Origin: Clostridiales bacterium
GTDB taxonomy: Bacteria; Bacillota; Clostridia; Lachnospirales; Lachnospiraceae
NCBI GenBank assembly: GCA_021202175.1
Contig: JAJQDO010000123.1
Coordinates: 1-35,155 of the forward strand
Direction of reading: 5' to 3'
DNA length: 35,155 nt
How positions within the stretch are numbered: position 1 is the stretch's first letter; each line of letters opens with the position of its first letter. Shown here piece after piece: positions 8,961 through 17,741 of this stretch. The notes beneath the pieces were generated by a model that searched no databases, was not told the DNA's origin, and saw nothing but the letters and a program-made list of their open reading frames with translations. Made by a program: the position numbers and the translations under genes.

Positions 8961-9207
8961 AAAAGCCTCCTGAAAATGATTGTTGTTGAAAATATCTGGC
9001 TATGTTTATTTTTGGCGATGTTCCTTGGATAAGTTATGGTTAATATAGATAGTGTTATCGCTTTATTAATGAAAAAGTATACAGGATTTTTCGGGATAAT
9101 TCAAGAAGACGGGAAACGTTATGGCCCTGGGAGTTATTAATAGAATTTTCAGATAAATAGAAGCTGTTTTACCGGTTAATTTCAAGTGATTTTCAACAAA
9201 AAATATC

Positions 9208-9236
9208 TTGAAATCTACTATATACCGCGCTATAAT
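9208..9236 (+). promoter_or_regulatory. Sigma-A-type promoter driving the FMN riboswitch transcript
   Basis: TTGAAA (9208-9213), 17-nt spacer, TATAAT (9231-9236). Confidence 0.75.
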
Positions 9237-9257
9237 GTCCTAAGAAATAAAAAACAG

Positions 9258-9383
9258 ATCTTCAGGGCAGGGTGTGATTCCCGACCGGCGGTAAGCGCAG
9301 ATTTTGATGCGTAAGCCCGCGAGCGTTATAGCATGATCCGGTGCGATTCCGGAGCCGACGGTACAGTCCGGATGGTAGAAGAT
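9258..9383 (+). ncRNA. FMN riboswitch (RFN element)
   Basis: ATCTTCAGGGCAGGGTGTGATTCCCGACCGGCGGTAAG...AAGCCCGCGAGCG...GATCCGGTGCGATTCCGGAGCCGACGGTACAGTCCGGATGGTAGAAGAT matches the canonical RFN consensus, including the closing ATCTTC/GAAGAT stem. Confidence 0.95.
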
Positions 9384-9432
9384 GAGTTTAGTGCACATTT
9401 TTGTGCGCGTCTTATTTATGTGGTAATCATGA

Positions 9433-9476
9433 GCCCTGGGATGCATTGCGTGAGCAGTGGATTTCAGGGCATTTTT
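9433..9476 (+). terminator. Riboswitch expression-platform terminator
   Basis: GCCCTG...CAGGGC followed by ATTTTT, between the RFN and the kinase start. Confidence 0.65.
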
Positions 9477-9541
9477 ATACCTCATACGAACTCTGAAGAT
9501 TGCAGACTCTAACATTTATGCAGAAGAAAGGAGACAATGTT

Positions 9542-11086
9542 ATGGGCAGATATTATCTCGGGTTCGATGCAGGAACCCAAAGTGTGAAGGTAGCGGTATA
9601 TGATGAGAAGATGAATTGCGTGGTATCCTCCAGCGCGCCAACGACGCTGACCTATCCTCATCCGGGATGGGTAGCTATGGATTGTGACGAATATCTGGCT
9701 TTGGCGATTCAGGGGATGAGAAACTGCGCGCAGAAGATGCGGGAGCAGAATCTGGATCCGGCCGAAGTGCGATCCATCATGGGAGACGGCATCATCTGTG
9801 GTATCTGCGGGGTGGACGCGGATGGCAATGCCATCACACCGTATATCAATTATCTGGATTCCCGGACGGAAGAGGACGCACAGCTGATCAATAGCTGGAA
9901 CCTGGATATCTGGGGAAAAGAGACAGGAAACCCGGAAGCCAACTGTATGTTTCCAGCGCTGTTTGCACGCTGGTTTTTGAAGAATTCACCGGAATATCAG
10001 GAAAAGGGCGTGAAGTTTATTCACAATGCTCCATATATTTTAGCTCATCTGGCAGGACTGCGTGCGGAAGACATGTTTATCGACTGGGGCGCGATGTCCG
10101 GCTGGGGCATGGGTTATAAGGTGGAGGAAAAATGCTGGTCCAAAGAACAGCTGGAACTTTTAGGCATTCCAGAATCCATGATGCCGAAGATTGTGAAGCC
10201 ATGGGATGTGATCGGGTATCTTACCGAAGAGATCGCGGAGAAGACGGGATTCCCGGCGGGTATTCCTGTCTGCGGCGGAGCCGGGGACACGATGCAGTCC
10301 ATGATCGGCAGCGGTAATATGCAACCGGGTCAGGCGGTAGATGTGGCGGGAACCTGTTCCATGTTCTGCGTTTCCACCAGCGGCATTATTCCGGAACTTA
10401 GCCGAAAGGGAGCCGGACTGATTTTTAACAGCGGGACATTGCCGGATACCTATTTTTACTGGGGCTATATTCGTACAGGCGGCCTGGCGCTGCGCTGGTA
10501 TAAGGATAATATTTGCCGCCAGGAAGCAGATGGTGACTATTACCAGGTCTTGAGCGAGCAGGCATCTGCCATAGCACCAGGTTCGAACGGTGTGTTGTTC
10601 CTGCCGTATCTGACGGGCGGCACGAATGATATCAAGGATGCTTCCGGCTGTTTCCTGAACATGACGATGGATACCGACCAGGCTGTACTTTGGAGAGCTG
10701 TTCTGGAGGCCATCGGCTATGATTATATGGAGATTACAGATCTGTACCGTTCGGCAGGCATCGACCTCAGTCGCATCAGTATCACGGAAGGTGGAAGCCG
10801 GGATAAGCTCTGGAACCAGATGAAGGCGGATATGTTAGACAGCCGTACCGTTACCCTGGAAAATGCGGCGGGAGCCGTGATGACAAACTGCCTTTTCGGC
10901 GCCTACGCCGTGGGGGATATCACAGATATTAAGGGTGCGCTGACTGAGAATCTTCATATTAAAAATATATGTGAACCGAATGCGGAAAATCATGCATTTT
11001 ACCGAAAAATGTACGAGCTGAAGACTCGTCGGGTCAAAGAGGAATTGGCGCAGGCCTTCCGCACACTGAAGGAGATTCAGAGCTGA
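9542..11086 (+). CDS. FGGY-family carbohydrate kinase (xylulokinase-like)
   Basis: YYLGFDAGTQSVKVAVYDEKMN, GWVAMDCDEY, GGAGDTMQSMIGSG, VDVAGTCSMFCVSTS, ITEGGSRDKLWNQMKADML. RBS AAAGGAGA before ATG 9542 (ORF track start 9500 is upstream). Confidence 0.9.
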   Translation: MGRYYLGFDAGTQSVKVAVYDEKMNCVVSSSAPTTLTYPHPGWVAMDCDEYLALAIQGMRNCAQKMREQNLDPAEVRSIMGDGIICGICGVDADGNAITPYINYLDSRTEEDAQLINSWNLDIWGKETGNPEANCMFPALFARWFLKNSPEYQEKGVKFIHNAPYILAHLAGLRAEDMFIDWGAMSGWGMGYKVEEKCWSKEQLELLGIPESMMPKIVKPWDVIGYLTEEIAEKTGFPAGIPVCGGAGDTMQSMIGSGNMQPGQAVDVAGTCSMFCVSTSGIIPELSRKGAGLIFNSGTLPDTYFYWGYIRTGGLALRWYKDNICRQEADGDYYQVLSEQASAIAPGSNGVLFLPYLTGGTNDIKDASGCFLNMTMDTDQAVLWRAVLEAIGYDYMEITDLYRSAGIDLSRISITEGGSRDKLWNQMKADMLDSRTVTLENAAGAVMTNCLFGAYAVGDITDIKGALTENLHIKNICEPNAENHAFYRKMYELKTRRVKEELAQAFRTLKEIQS

Positions 11087-11163
11087 TTTTACGGATTCCC
11101 TCCATCCGCTTCCTGTTAACAGTACCCCCTCTTTCATTTCCTTGAATTTTTTTGTTAAAACAA

Positions 11164-11192
11164 TTGTAATATTTCCTTAAAAATGATATAAT
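11164..11192 (+). promoter_or_regulatory. Putative promoter of transglutaminase-like gene
   Basis: TTGTAA-N17-TATAAT. Confidence 0.6.
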
Positions 11193-11249
11193 AAATTTAC
11201 ACAGTTGTTATTGTAGGGACTGACAAAAGATTTTTAAGGGAGAAGGGCT

Positions 11250-11879
11250 ATGAAAAAAAGGGGATTATGGATTATACTGCTTGCGGTGATGTTTCTGTTG
11301 CCGGTGTTTGGCATGAAGGTGGAAGCGAAGAAGATTTACACGGGAAATGTTCAGGTGGATGCCGCGGCGGAAAAGATTATTAACAGATGCACCGACTCGG
11401 ATATGACAAAGAAGGAGAAGCTTTGGGCGGTGTATGTTTATCTGGTAAAAAATATGAAATATTCCCACAGTGACGGTTCTGTTCGTGTTACCGTGACGAA
11501 AAAGGAGAAAAAGGCCTGGAAGGCGACGGTAAAGGAACAGAAAAAAGAAGAGAAGATCACATATAGCTCTCGCTTCTCATCTGATTACAGGAATCTGCTG
11601 ACTTTGCAGGGGACCTGTAAGGACATGTCCGGCGTCATGTGTATTCTGGCTAATCATCTGGGATTTAAAGCCGGTTATGATAACGGGACATATATCAGGA
11701 GTAATGGTTCTACTACGGAGCATTGGTGGAATTACGTAAAAGTAGACGGCAAGAAGAAATATTTTGATGTCCAGGCGGCGAATTGTTGTTGGCTGAATTA
11801 CCACTCTATAGCAGGAATTAAAACCTATTATCTGAAAGATGCCAGCAGTTATGCCTGGCGGAAACATCATAGAGGATGA
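11250..11879 (+). CDS. Secreted transglutaminase-like domain protein
   Basis: Signal peptide; candidate catalytic Cys (GTCKDMSGVMCILANHLG), His (TEHWWNYVKVDGK) and Asp (YFDVQAAN) in transglutaminase-core order. Confidence 0.8.
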   Translation: MKKRGLWIILLAVMFLLPVFGMKVEAKKIYTGNVQVDAAAEKIINRCTDSDMTKKEKLWAVYVYLVKNMKYSHSDGSVRVTVTKKEKKAWKATVKEQKKEEKITYSSRFSSDYRNLLTLQGTCKDMSGVMCILANHLGFKAGYDNGTYIRSNGSTTEHWWNYVKVDGKKKYFDVQAANCCWLNYHSIAGIKTYYLKDASSYAWRKHHRG

Positions 11880-11882
11880 TAT

Positions 11883-12125
11883 CATCGTCGTTGTTCACAC
11901 ATCGTTGTGAATAACGACGATTTTTGTCGTTCGCCATAGGCTTTAGAGTTTCTTAACACGATCTGCGGTGCGCAGGTTGTGTTAAGATTTTTTATCTTAT
12001 AGGAAACTTCGTTCCTATAAGATAAAAACGCTCCGCTATGGATGCGCACTCGCGCGATAGGAAGTATGTCGCAAATGCGACCGCGCTCGGCGCGAGAATG
12101 CGCCAAGGCGCATTCTTTCTTATTG
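11883..12125. repeat. Cluster of at least four consecutive intergenic hairpins
   Basis: ATCGTCGTTgTTCACAcatcgtTGTGAAtAACGACGAT; TCTTAACACgatCTGCGgtgCGCAGgttGTGTTAAGATTTTTT; TTTTTATCTTATAGGAA-acttcg-TTCCTATAAGATAAAAA; GAATGCGCCaaGGCGCATTC-TTTCTT. Confidence 0.75.
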
Positions 12126-12140
12126 TACAAAATTATGTAC
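12125..12140. promoter_or_regulatory. Inverted repeat GTACA-N6-TGTAC upstream of the hydrogenase promoter
   Basis: Perfect 5-bp inverted repeat about 20 bp upstream of the predicted -35. Confidence 0.35.
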
Positions 12141-12160
12141 TGAAAATGGGCAAAAATTGT

Positions 12161-12189
12161 TTGCGTTATAAGCAACCGAATGTTAAAAT
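12161..12189 (+). promoter_or_regulatory. Putative promoter of the [FeFe] hydrogenase gene
   Basis: TTGCGT-N17-TAAAAT. Confidence 0.6.
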
Positions 12190-12243
12190 AAAGACAAATT
12201 AACCTTTCAATGTATGTATTCGTTTGTTTTAGGAGGATTATTT

Positions 12244-13710
12244 ATGGTTACAAATGATGCAACGATTTTAAAAGTCAAACATGAAGTCCTGGAGCGCGTG
12301 GCGAAACTGGCCTTTGATGGGGAGTTTGACGAAAAAAAGGATCAGATCGCTTATGAGATGATTCCGGGACCGAAGGCACAGTTCCGTTGCTGTATCTATA
12401 AGGAACGGGAAGTAATCAGAGAGAGAGTGAATCTGGCGGAGGGCAAGACGCCTTTAGGGGAAAAGGTAGAAAAAAAAGGGCATAGGATTGTTTACGTGAT
12501 TCCTGCGGCCTGCGCGGAGTGTCCGATCTCCAGATACACCGTAACCAACAACTGTCAGAATTGTATGGGGAAGGCCTGTTATAATTCCTGTAATTTCGGT
12601 GCCATCACCATCGGTATGCACCAGGCTTACATAGATCCGAGTAAATGCAGAGAGTGTGGAAAATGTGCCGCAGCCTGTCCTTATAATGCCATTGCGGATC
12701 TGATGCGTCCGTGCCGGAAAAGCTGTCCGGTGGATGCGCTTAAGGTAGATCAGGAGACAGGAATCGCCGTAATCGATGAGGAGAAATGTATCTCCTGCGG
12801 TCAGTGCATTCATAGTTGTCCGTTTGGCGCGATTGGTTCCATCACATTTATCGTAGATGTCGTGAATGCGATTCGTGATGAAAACAAGAGGGTGGTAGCG
12901 ATGCTCGCCCCGGCGCTGGAAGGCCAGTATGGTGCGGATGTTAATTTAGCCAGCATGTGTGATATGCTTAAGAAAGTTGGATTTGATGATACGGTTGAAG
13001 TGGGATTGGGTGGAGATCTTACTGCATTGTATGAAGCCAGAGAATGGGCGGAAGCGTATAAGGAAGGAAAGAAAATGACAACCTCCTGTTGTCCGGCCTT
13101 TGTCAATATGGTAAAGAGGCATTATCCAAAGGTGATGGATCATGTTTCTACGACGGTTTCTCCGATGTGTGCTGTTTCCCGTATGGAAAAGGCGAAAGAT
13201 CCGAATACGGTTACGGTTTTCATTGGGCCATGTATCGCGAAGAAGAGCGAAGCGATGGATGGTATTGAAGGGAATGCCGATTATGTTCTGACTACTGGTG
13301 AACTTTTTGCGCTGATGAATGCGAAAGGTGTGGAGATAGAGCCGACAGAAGAGAAATGTCAGCAGGCTTCCGTATTTGGAAAGCGTTTTGGTAACAGCGG
13401 CGGTGTGACGAACGCCGTACTGCAGTCTTTGAAAGAAGAGAATCAGAATACCGATATTACTGTCACTGTTTGTAATGGTGCTGATGAGTGTAAGAAGGCG
13501 CTTCTCATGCTTCAGGCTGGCAGATTAAAGTCCGACTTTATCGAAGGTATGGTCTGTGTCGGCGGCTGTGTCGGCGGTCCGAGCAAACATAAGACGGAGA
13601 TGGAAGCCAAACGTGCCCGTGATAAGCTGATCAAGGAAGCGGATGGCAGAATGATTCTTGAGAATCTTTCTAATGTGGATCTCGATTCTTTCTCCATGCA
13701 CAGAAGCTGA
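12244..13710 (+). CDS. Monomeric [FeFe] hydrogenase, group-B-like, with N-terminal 4Fe-4S clusters
   Basis: Ferredoxin motifs CRECGKCAAACPYNAI and CISCGQCIHSCPFGAI; H-cluster motifs TSCCPAFVNMV, GPCIAKKSEA, EGMVCVGGCVGGPS; RBS AGGAGG before ATG 12244. Confidence 0.9.
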   Translation: MVTNDATILKVKHEVLERVAKLAFDGEFDEKKDQIAYEMIPGPKAQFRCCIYKEREVIRERVNLAEGKTPLGEKVEKKGHRIVYVIPAACAECPISRYTVTNNCQNCMGKACYNSCNFGAITIGMHQAYIDPSKCRECGKCAAACPYNAIADLMRPCRKSCPVDALKVDQETGIAVIDEEKCISCGQCIHSCPFGAIGSITFIVDVVNAIRDENKRVVAMLAPALEGQYGADVNLASMCDMLKKVGFDDTVEVGLGGDLTALYEAREWAEAYKEGKKMTTSCCPAFVNMVKRHYPKVMDHVSTTVSPMCAVSRMEKAKDPNTVTVFIGPCIAKKSEAMDGIEGNADYVLTTGELFALMNAKGVEIEPTEEKCQQASVFGKRFGNSGGVTNAVLQSLKEENQNTDITVTVCNGADECKKALLMLQAGRLKSDFIEGMVCVGGCVGGPSKHKTEMEAKRARDKLIKEADGRMILENLSNVDLDSFSMHRS

Positions 13711-13795
13711 TCGGCCATTTGTTTTGACGTTCACAGAGAACAGAGGGTTGTTTCATGAAGAAAAAATAATAATGGGCTTATCGTAATGTATATAT

Positions 13796-13838
13796 AGAGA
13801 TTTGGATGCAATACAGTATTCCAAATCTCTTTCTTTTT
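13796..13838 (+). terminator. Intrinsic terminator
   Basis: AGAGATTTGGA...TCCAAATCTCT followed by TTCTTTTTT. Confidence 0.8.
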
Positions 13839-13933
13839 TGCCAGAAGTAGGAATATATTATATTCATATTGCCTGAAGAATCTCTCCGATTTTCGCAGAA
13901 AATGGAAGACGCATCATAATATCACATGACGAT

Positions 13934-15112
13934 TTAGTGAAAACTCTGATACAGATCTTTCGCTCGCTCTCTGGCATCTTCATCCTCCGGTTCGCCGCCG
14001 TAGCGTATACGCCGATAAAGGTCCCGGAATTCGCTGGAAGTTTCTTCATCCCAGCGTGAAACAGCGTAGTTATGAACGATGCCGCTCGTCAGAGGACGAT
14101 CTGTATCCAGCCCGTTTTTCACACAGAGCTGCAGAAATTTTCTGTAATAATAGCGGACGTTTCGCTTTCGGCCGGGGAAGCCGGGGTGCCTGGACTGGCT
14201 CGGATGTTCTTCGTCCGGACTTCTTGTTATGCTGCCTGTCACTTTTTGTCTCCATCCGGATGCGTTGGCGGCCAGCTTGCGGTAGAGGAAGAAGAGAAGC
14301 GTCACAATAGCCAGAATCAGGAGAAGAGTGCCTACAATCTTTATGACCAGAGGTGCCTGAACAGTGGCTGCTTCCTCCAGTTCCAGAGAGTCTTCCACCT
14401 CCATCTCCAGAAGCTCCTGGTTCTCGGAAGAGATGGCCCCGGAAAAAATCACGGAAAAGAGATTGACCAGAATAGAACAGAATCCGGCTAGCAGCCAGAT
14501 AATAGCTGTCAGGATAGGGATGATCAGATGGTCGTAGAAGGTTCTAAGGAGCCAGAGTGCGCCGCTTCGGACGGTTTCTGACGTGAGCACCACCGCGGAG
14601 AAAAGTGGCGCGAGCAGAGAAATTACGCTGGTGCTCCAGAAGCTGCGCTTTTCTCCGGTTGTTTCGGCGATGCGTCCTGCCCGCAGGAGAAAAATTCCGA
14701 AAACCAGAAACAAAAGTACAGGACGTCCACACAGCGCCTGCCATCTGGCCGGCCCGATAAAAAGCAACTCCATAATGCCGGCACCCAGGAGAAATCTTGC
14801 CTCAAAGAAAACCATACCCTGAATGTCCGAAATAAAGTCCCGCTTTTTCCAGGAAATGGCCAGATAAATCACCCAGAGGGCCGGAACCATCAGAAGAATC
14901 CATTTGGCCACATCGGGCAGTGCTGCCAGGATCGGAATCATGAAGGCCAGATACCAGGCGCTGTCAGTCAGCATTTTCAAAAGAGCGATTACCATATGTT
15001 TCATCTCCTCATCGTGACCTGTGATGTCGCTGCAGGTCTGTCCGCTTATCCACATTAGCTTTTTTCGGGGTTTCCGTCGGTCTTTTTTGCCTTTTTCCAC
15101 GGCTTCCGTCAC
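13934..15112 (-). CDS. Multi-pass membrane protein with DUF4129-like C-terminus (third gene of moxR operon); start uncertain (15112 or 14995)
   Basis: N-terminal TM helices and C-terminal RYYYRKFLQLCVKNGL...SEFRDLYRRIRYGGE...ARERAKDLYQSF, DUF4129-like; GAGGAG located 9 nt before ATG 14995 is an alternative RBS. Confidence 0.65.
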   Translation of the reverse strand: MTEAVEKGKKDRRKPRKKLMWISGQTCSDITGHDEEMKHMVIALLKMLTDSAWYLAFMIPILAALPDVAKWILLMVPALWVIYLAISWKKRDFISDIQGMVFFEARFLLGAGIMELLFIGPARWQALCGRPVLLFLVFGIFLLRAGRIAETTGEKRSFWSTSVISLLAPLFSAVVLTSETVRSGALWLLRTFYDHLIIPILTAIIWLLAGFCSILVNLFSVIFSGAISSENQELLEMEVEDSLELEEAATVQAPLVIKIVGTLLLILAIVTLLFFLYRKLAANASGWRQKVTGSITRSPDEEHPSQSRHPGFPGRKRNVRYYYRKFLQLCVKNGLDTDRPLTSGIVHNYAVSRWDEETSSEFRDLYRRIRYGGEPEDEDARERAKDLYQSFH

Positions 15113-15141
15113 ATTTTCGTATTTATCTTCTCCACAAGGCC

Positions 15142-16248
15142 TTAGTCAGTGCGCACATGGCTGCCTTTGGTTGCCTCGCTCTTTGTTTCAGAGTCGCCGG
15201 GCGCATAAAGAACCAGAACCTTTCTCTGGGACATTTTCTCAAGCCGCTCGACAGCTGCCAGGACAGCTGCGTCTTCCTCCGGAGTTACAAGGATGATGCT
15301 TTTTCTACGCTGCATGCCCCGGATTTCCTGTTCAAAAAAAGTCGCGGCGGATTCTCGAAAGCTGTAGGTCATCCGCCCCAGACCCTCCAGGATTGTCTCG
15401 AGATGCGCCGCCCCCAGCCCGTCGCCGACATGACTCCAGTTACCGATCGCTCCGGCGATGCGTCCGTTTGTCCTGAAATCGCAGGAGATTTTCCACTTCT
15501 CCAGTTCCTCGCAGACGCTGCGGACGATGGAGAAGCATTGTTCCAGCCGCTCATTGCATCCCCGGTCATTTTGACAATCCACATTCAGAAGAACAGTGCA
15601 GGAAAACTCGGCTGTGTGTTCATATTGTTTCACTAGCAGGCGATTGTGTTTCGCACTCTGAATCCAGCTGATGGAGCGCAGCGGCTCCCAGCCTGTGTAA
15701 TCCCGAAAACTGATGGTATCGATCGGATCCTCCATCAGACTTTTGCGCACGAAATGTTCTCCGAGGTATCCGCCCAAAAGCTCCAGAAGCTCAGGAGAAT
15801 CCCAGCGGCGCGGCTTCACAACCACGTCTTTCAACTCTGGGTAGGTCTCTGTCACCGACTGGATTCCCAGAAAATCTCCGGCTTCCACAAGAGCGCCGCG
15901 GAAAAAATATCGCCCACGCCTTGGAAACATGACGTCCCTGCTCAGGCAGACCTTTTGCCGTCGGCCGAGATAGAGTGTCGAAGTCAGCCTGGAAAGGCGG
16001 GTTGACCCTACTGGCCCGCTCCCGTCCGCAAAGAGAAGACCCTCCGGGATATTTTCCCGTAGCCGTAGATATGGAACCATCATTCGTTTTCCATTTCGAA
16101 TGGTTATTGACCAGGAGAAGGTCTCGTCCGGCTCCACAACACCTCGGTCGACCGCTGTCTCAAACGTAACCTTATCCAGTACGTGTTTCAGGGAATATTT
16201 TTCAGCGAAATATAATATGGCGGCGAATGCCAGAATCAGTAAAATCAT
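15142..16248 (-). CDS. DUF58 domain-containing protein
   Basis: LMEDPIDTISFRDYTGWEPLRSISWIQSAKHNRLLVKQYEHTAE is DUF58 hallmark; ATGA overlap with moxR stop. Confidence 0.9.
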   Translation of the reverse strand: MILLILAFAAILYFAEKYSLKHVLDKVTFETAVDRGVVEPDETFSWSITIRNGKRMMVPYLRLRENIPEGLLFADGSGPVGSTRLSRLTSTLYLGRRQKVCLSRDVMFPRRGRYFFRGALVEAGDFLGIQSVTETYPELKDVVVKPRRWDSPELLELLGGYLGEHFVRKSLMEDPIDTISFRDYTGWEPLRSISWIQSAKHNRLLVKQYEHTAEFSCTVLLNVDCQNDRGCNERLEQCFSIVRSVCEELEKWKISCDFRTNGRIAGAIGNWSHVGDGLGAAHLETILEGLGRMTYSFRESAATFFEQEIRGMQRRKSIILVTPEEDAAVLAAVERLEKMSQRKVLVLYAPGDSETKSEATKGSHVRTD

Positions 16249-17195
16249 GTTTTAATCTCTTCCAATGGCGTCGGGATTTCTCCAATCAGGTGATTCAGAT
16301 ATTTTTGCGCGTCCGCAAAACTCTCTGATCCCTTGGAGAGAATCCGATGACTGAGTACAAAGGGGGCCACGGTCAGCACGTCTTCCGGAATTACAAAATC
16401 CCGGCCCGCACATGCGGCTGTTACCTGGGAAGCGTGATAGAGAGCAAGAGCCCCTCTGGTCGATACACCCGTGATAAACTGGCTGTCCTTCCGGGTCTTT
16501 TCCACAATATCCATCATATAGTCAAGGACATCCTGCTGCACCCGAACCTTTGGAAATTCAGTCTTCATTGCATGGATATCCTCCGGTGTCACCACCGCTT
16601 TAAGCCCCTCCAGCTTTTTGGCGGACGGCTCCCCGGAAATTACTGCCAGCTCCTGTGTACGCGTCATATAGCCGAGACTGATCTTCATGAAAAAACGATC
16701 CAGCTGTGCCTCCGGCAATGGGAAGGTTCCATAGGATTCGATGGGATTCTGTGTTGCCATGACAAAAAATGGCTCCGCCATCGGATAAGTCGTGCCGTCC
16801 ACGGAAATCTGCCCTTCCTCCATCGCTTCCAGAAGACTTGACTGTGTCCGCGGCGTCGCGCGGTTGATTTCATCCGCAAGTACGATGTTCGTAAAAAGCG
16901 GCCCTGGGCGGAACTCAAACTCGCCGGACTTCTGATTATAAAAATTAATCCCTGTCAGATCCGACGGCAGCAGATCCGGCGTGAACTGGATCCGCTTAAA
17001 ATCACTGCCGACGGTCTTTGCGAAAGCACGCAGTAGCATCGTCTTGCCCGTTCCAGGGACATCCTCGAGCAGAACATGTCCAGAACATAGAAATGCCGTA
17101 AAAATCAGGCGAATCTGATCCTCCTTCCCCACGATGACCTCCGAGCAGTTCTCCACTACCCGCACTGTATTTTTCAAAAAAAGTGTACAATCCAT
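16245..17195 (-). CDS. MoxR-family AAA+ ATPase
   Basis: VIVGKEDQIRLIFTAFLCSGHVLLEDVPGTGKTMLLRAFA, DLTGINFYNQ, LADEINRATPRTQSSLLEAMEEGQISVDG; RBS suggests ATG at 17195. Confidence 0.95.
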   Translation of the reverse strand: MDCTLFLKNTVRVVENCSEVIVGKEDQIRLIFTAFLCSGHVLLEDVPGTGKTMLLRAFAKTVGSDFKRIQFTPDLLPSDLTGINFYNQKSGEFEFRPGPLFTNIVLADEINRATPRTQSSLLEAMEEGQISVDGTTYPMAEPFFVMATQNPIESYGTFPLPEAQLDRFFMKISLGYMTRTQELAVISGEPSAKKLEGLKAVVTPEDIHAMKTEFPKVRVQQDVLDYMMDIVEKTRKDSQFITGVSTRGALALYHASQVTAACAGRDFVIPEDVLTVAPFVLSHRILSKGSESFADAQKYLNHLIGEIPTPLEEIKT

Positions 17196-17416
17196 TGTAT
17201 TTCCTCTTCTGTGGTGTGGCGTCCCCGTATGAGGACTTTTCATCGGTACTTCTAAAATAGTAGTATACGCGTAAATCCGCGAAAAATCAAGAATAGGGAA
17301 ATGCAATGTATAGCATTTATTACCCTAGATGAAATCTATGTATTTTCAATTATGATTTTTCTTCAAAAACAACCCTGGAATTGAAAAATAAACCCTGGCA
17401 CTGAGAAAGAAATGTC

Positions 17417-17445
17417 TTGCATTTTTAGATAAGGTTTGTTAAAAT
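17417..17445 (+). promoter_or_regulatory. Putative promoter of tRNA-Ser
   Basis: TTGCAT (17417-17422)-N17-TAAAAT (17440-17445). Confidence 0.65.
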
Positions 17446-17463
17446 AGGTAAGCACATAGATGA

Positions 17464-17499
17464 ACAGGAAAACAGATTCTTCTGTTTTCCTGTGTTTTT
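17464..17499 (+). terminator. Terminator-like hairpin between promoter and tRNA-Ser
   Basis: ACAGGAAAACAGA-ttct-TCTGTTTTCCTGT followed by GTTTTT; perfect 13-bp stem ending 6 nt before the tRNA. Confidence 0.75.
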
Positions 17500-17587
17500 G
17501 GAGATGTACCCAAGTGGCTGAAGGGTCCGCACTCGAAATGCGGTAGGTCGGGTAACCGGCGCGAGGGTTCAAATCCCTCCATTTCCG
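17500..17587 (+). tRNA. tRNA-Ser(CGA)
   Basis: Acceptor GGAGATG/CATTTCC, anticodon stem CCGCA/TGCGG with loop CTCGAAA, long variable arm, T-arm GAGGGTTCAAATCCCTC. Confidence 0.95.
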
Positions 17588-17592
17588 TAGAG

Positions 17593-17632
17593 AAGCGGTA
17601 CGACGTTTTAGTTTTGCCGCTTTTTCTTTTTG
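17593..17632 (+). terminator. Terminator downstream of tRNA-Ser
   Basis: AAGCGG...CCGCTT followed by TTTCTTTTT. Confidence 0.6.
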
Positions 17633-17741
17633 TTACTGAAATATTTGCCAGGTGGAGCAATGCTTGTTGCAGATAGAGTGACAGTGTAAATGTATAAGGA
17701 ACAAAGACAGAATGACATATATAAATTAGGAAGATATACGA

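Noticed and set aside
9240-9515. ORF 9240-9515 on minus strand
   Set aside because: Lies antisense across the FMN riboswitch and terminator; spurious.
14056-14822. Plus-strand ORFs in the DUF4129-like gene
   Set aside because: Antisense shadows of a GC-richer coding region; no family resemblance.
17340-17400. Short aaccctgg direct repeats as regulatory element
   Set aside because: Only two short copies; chance cannot be excluded.
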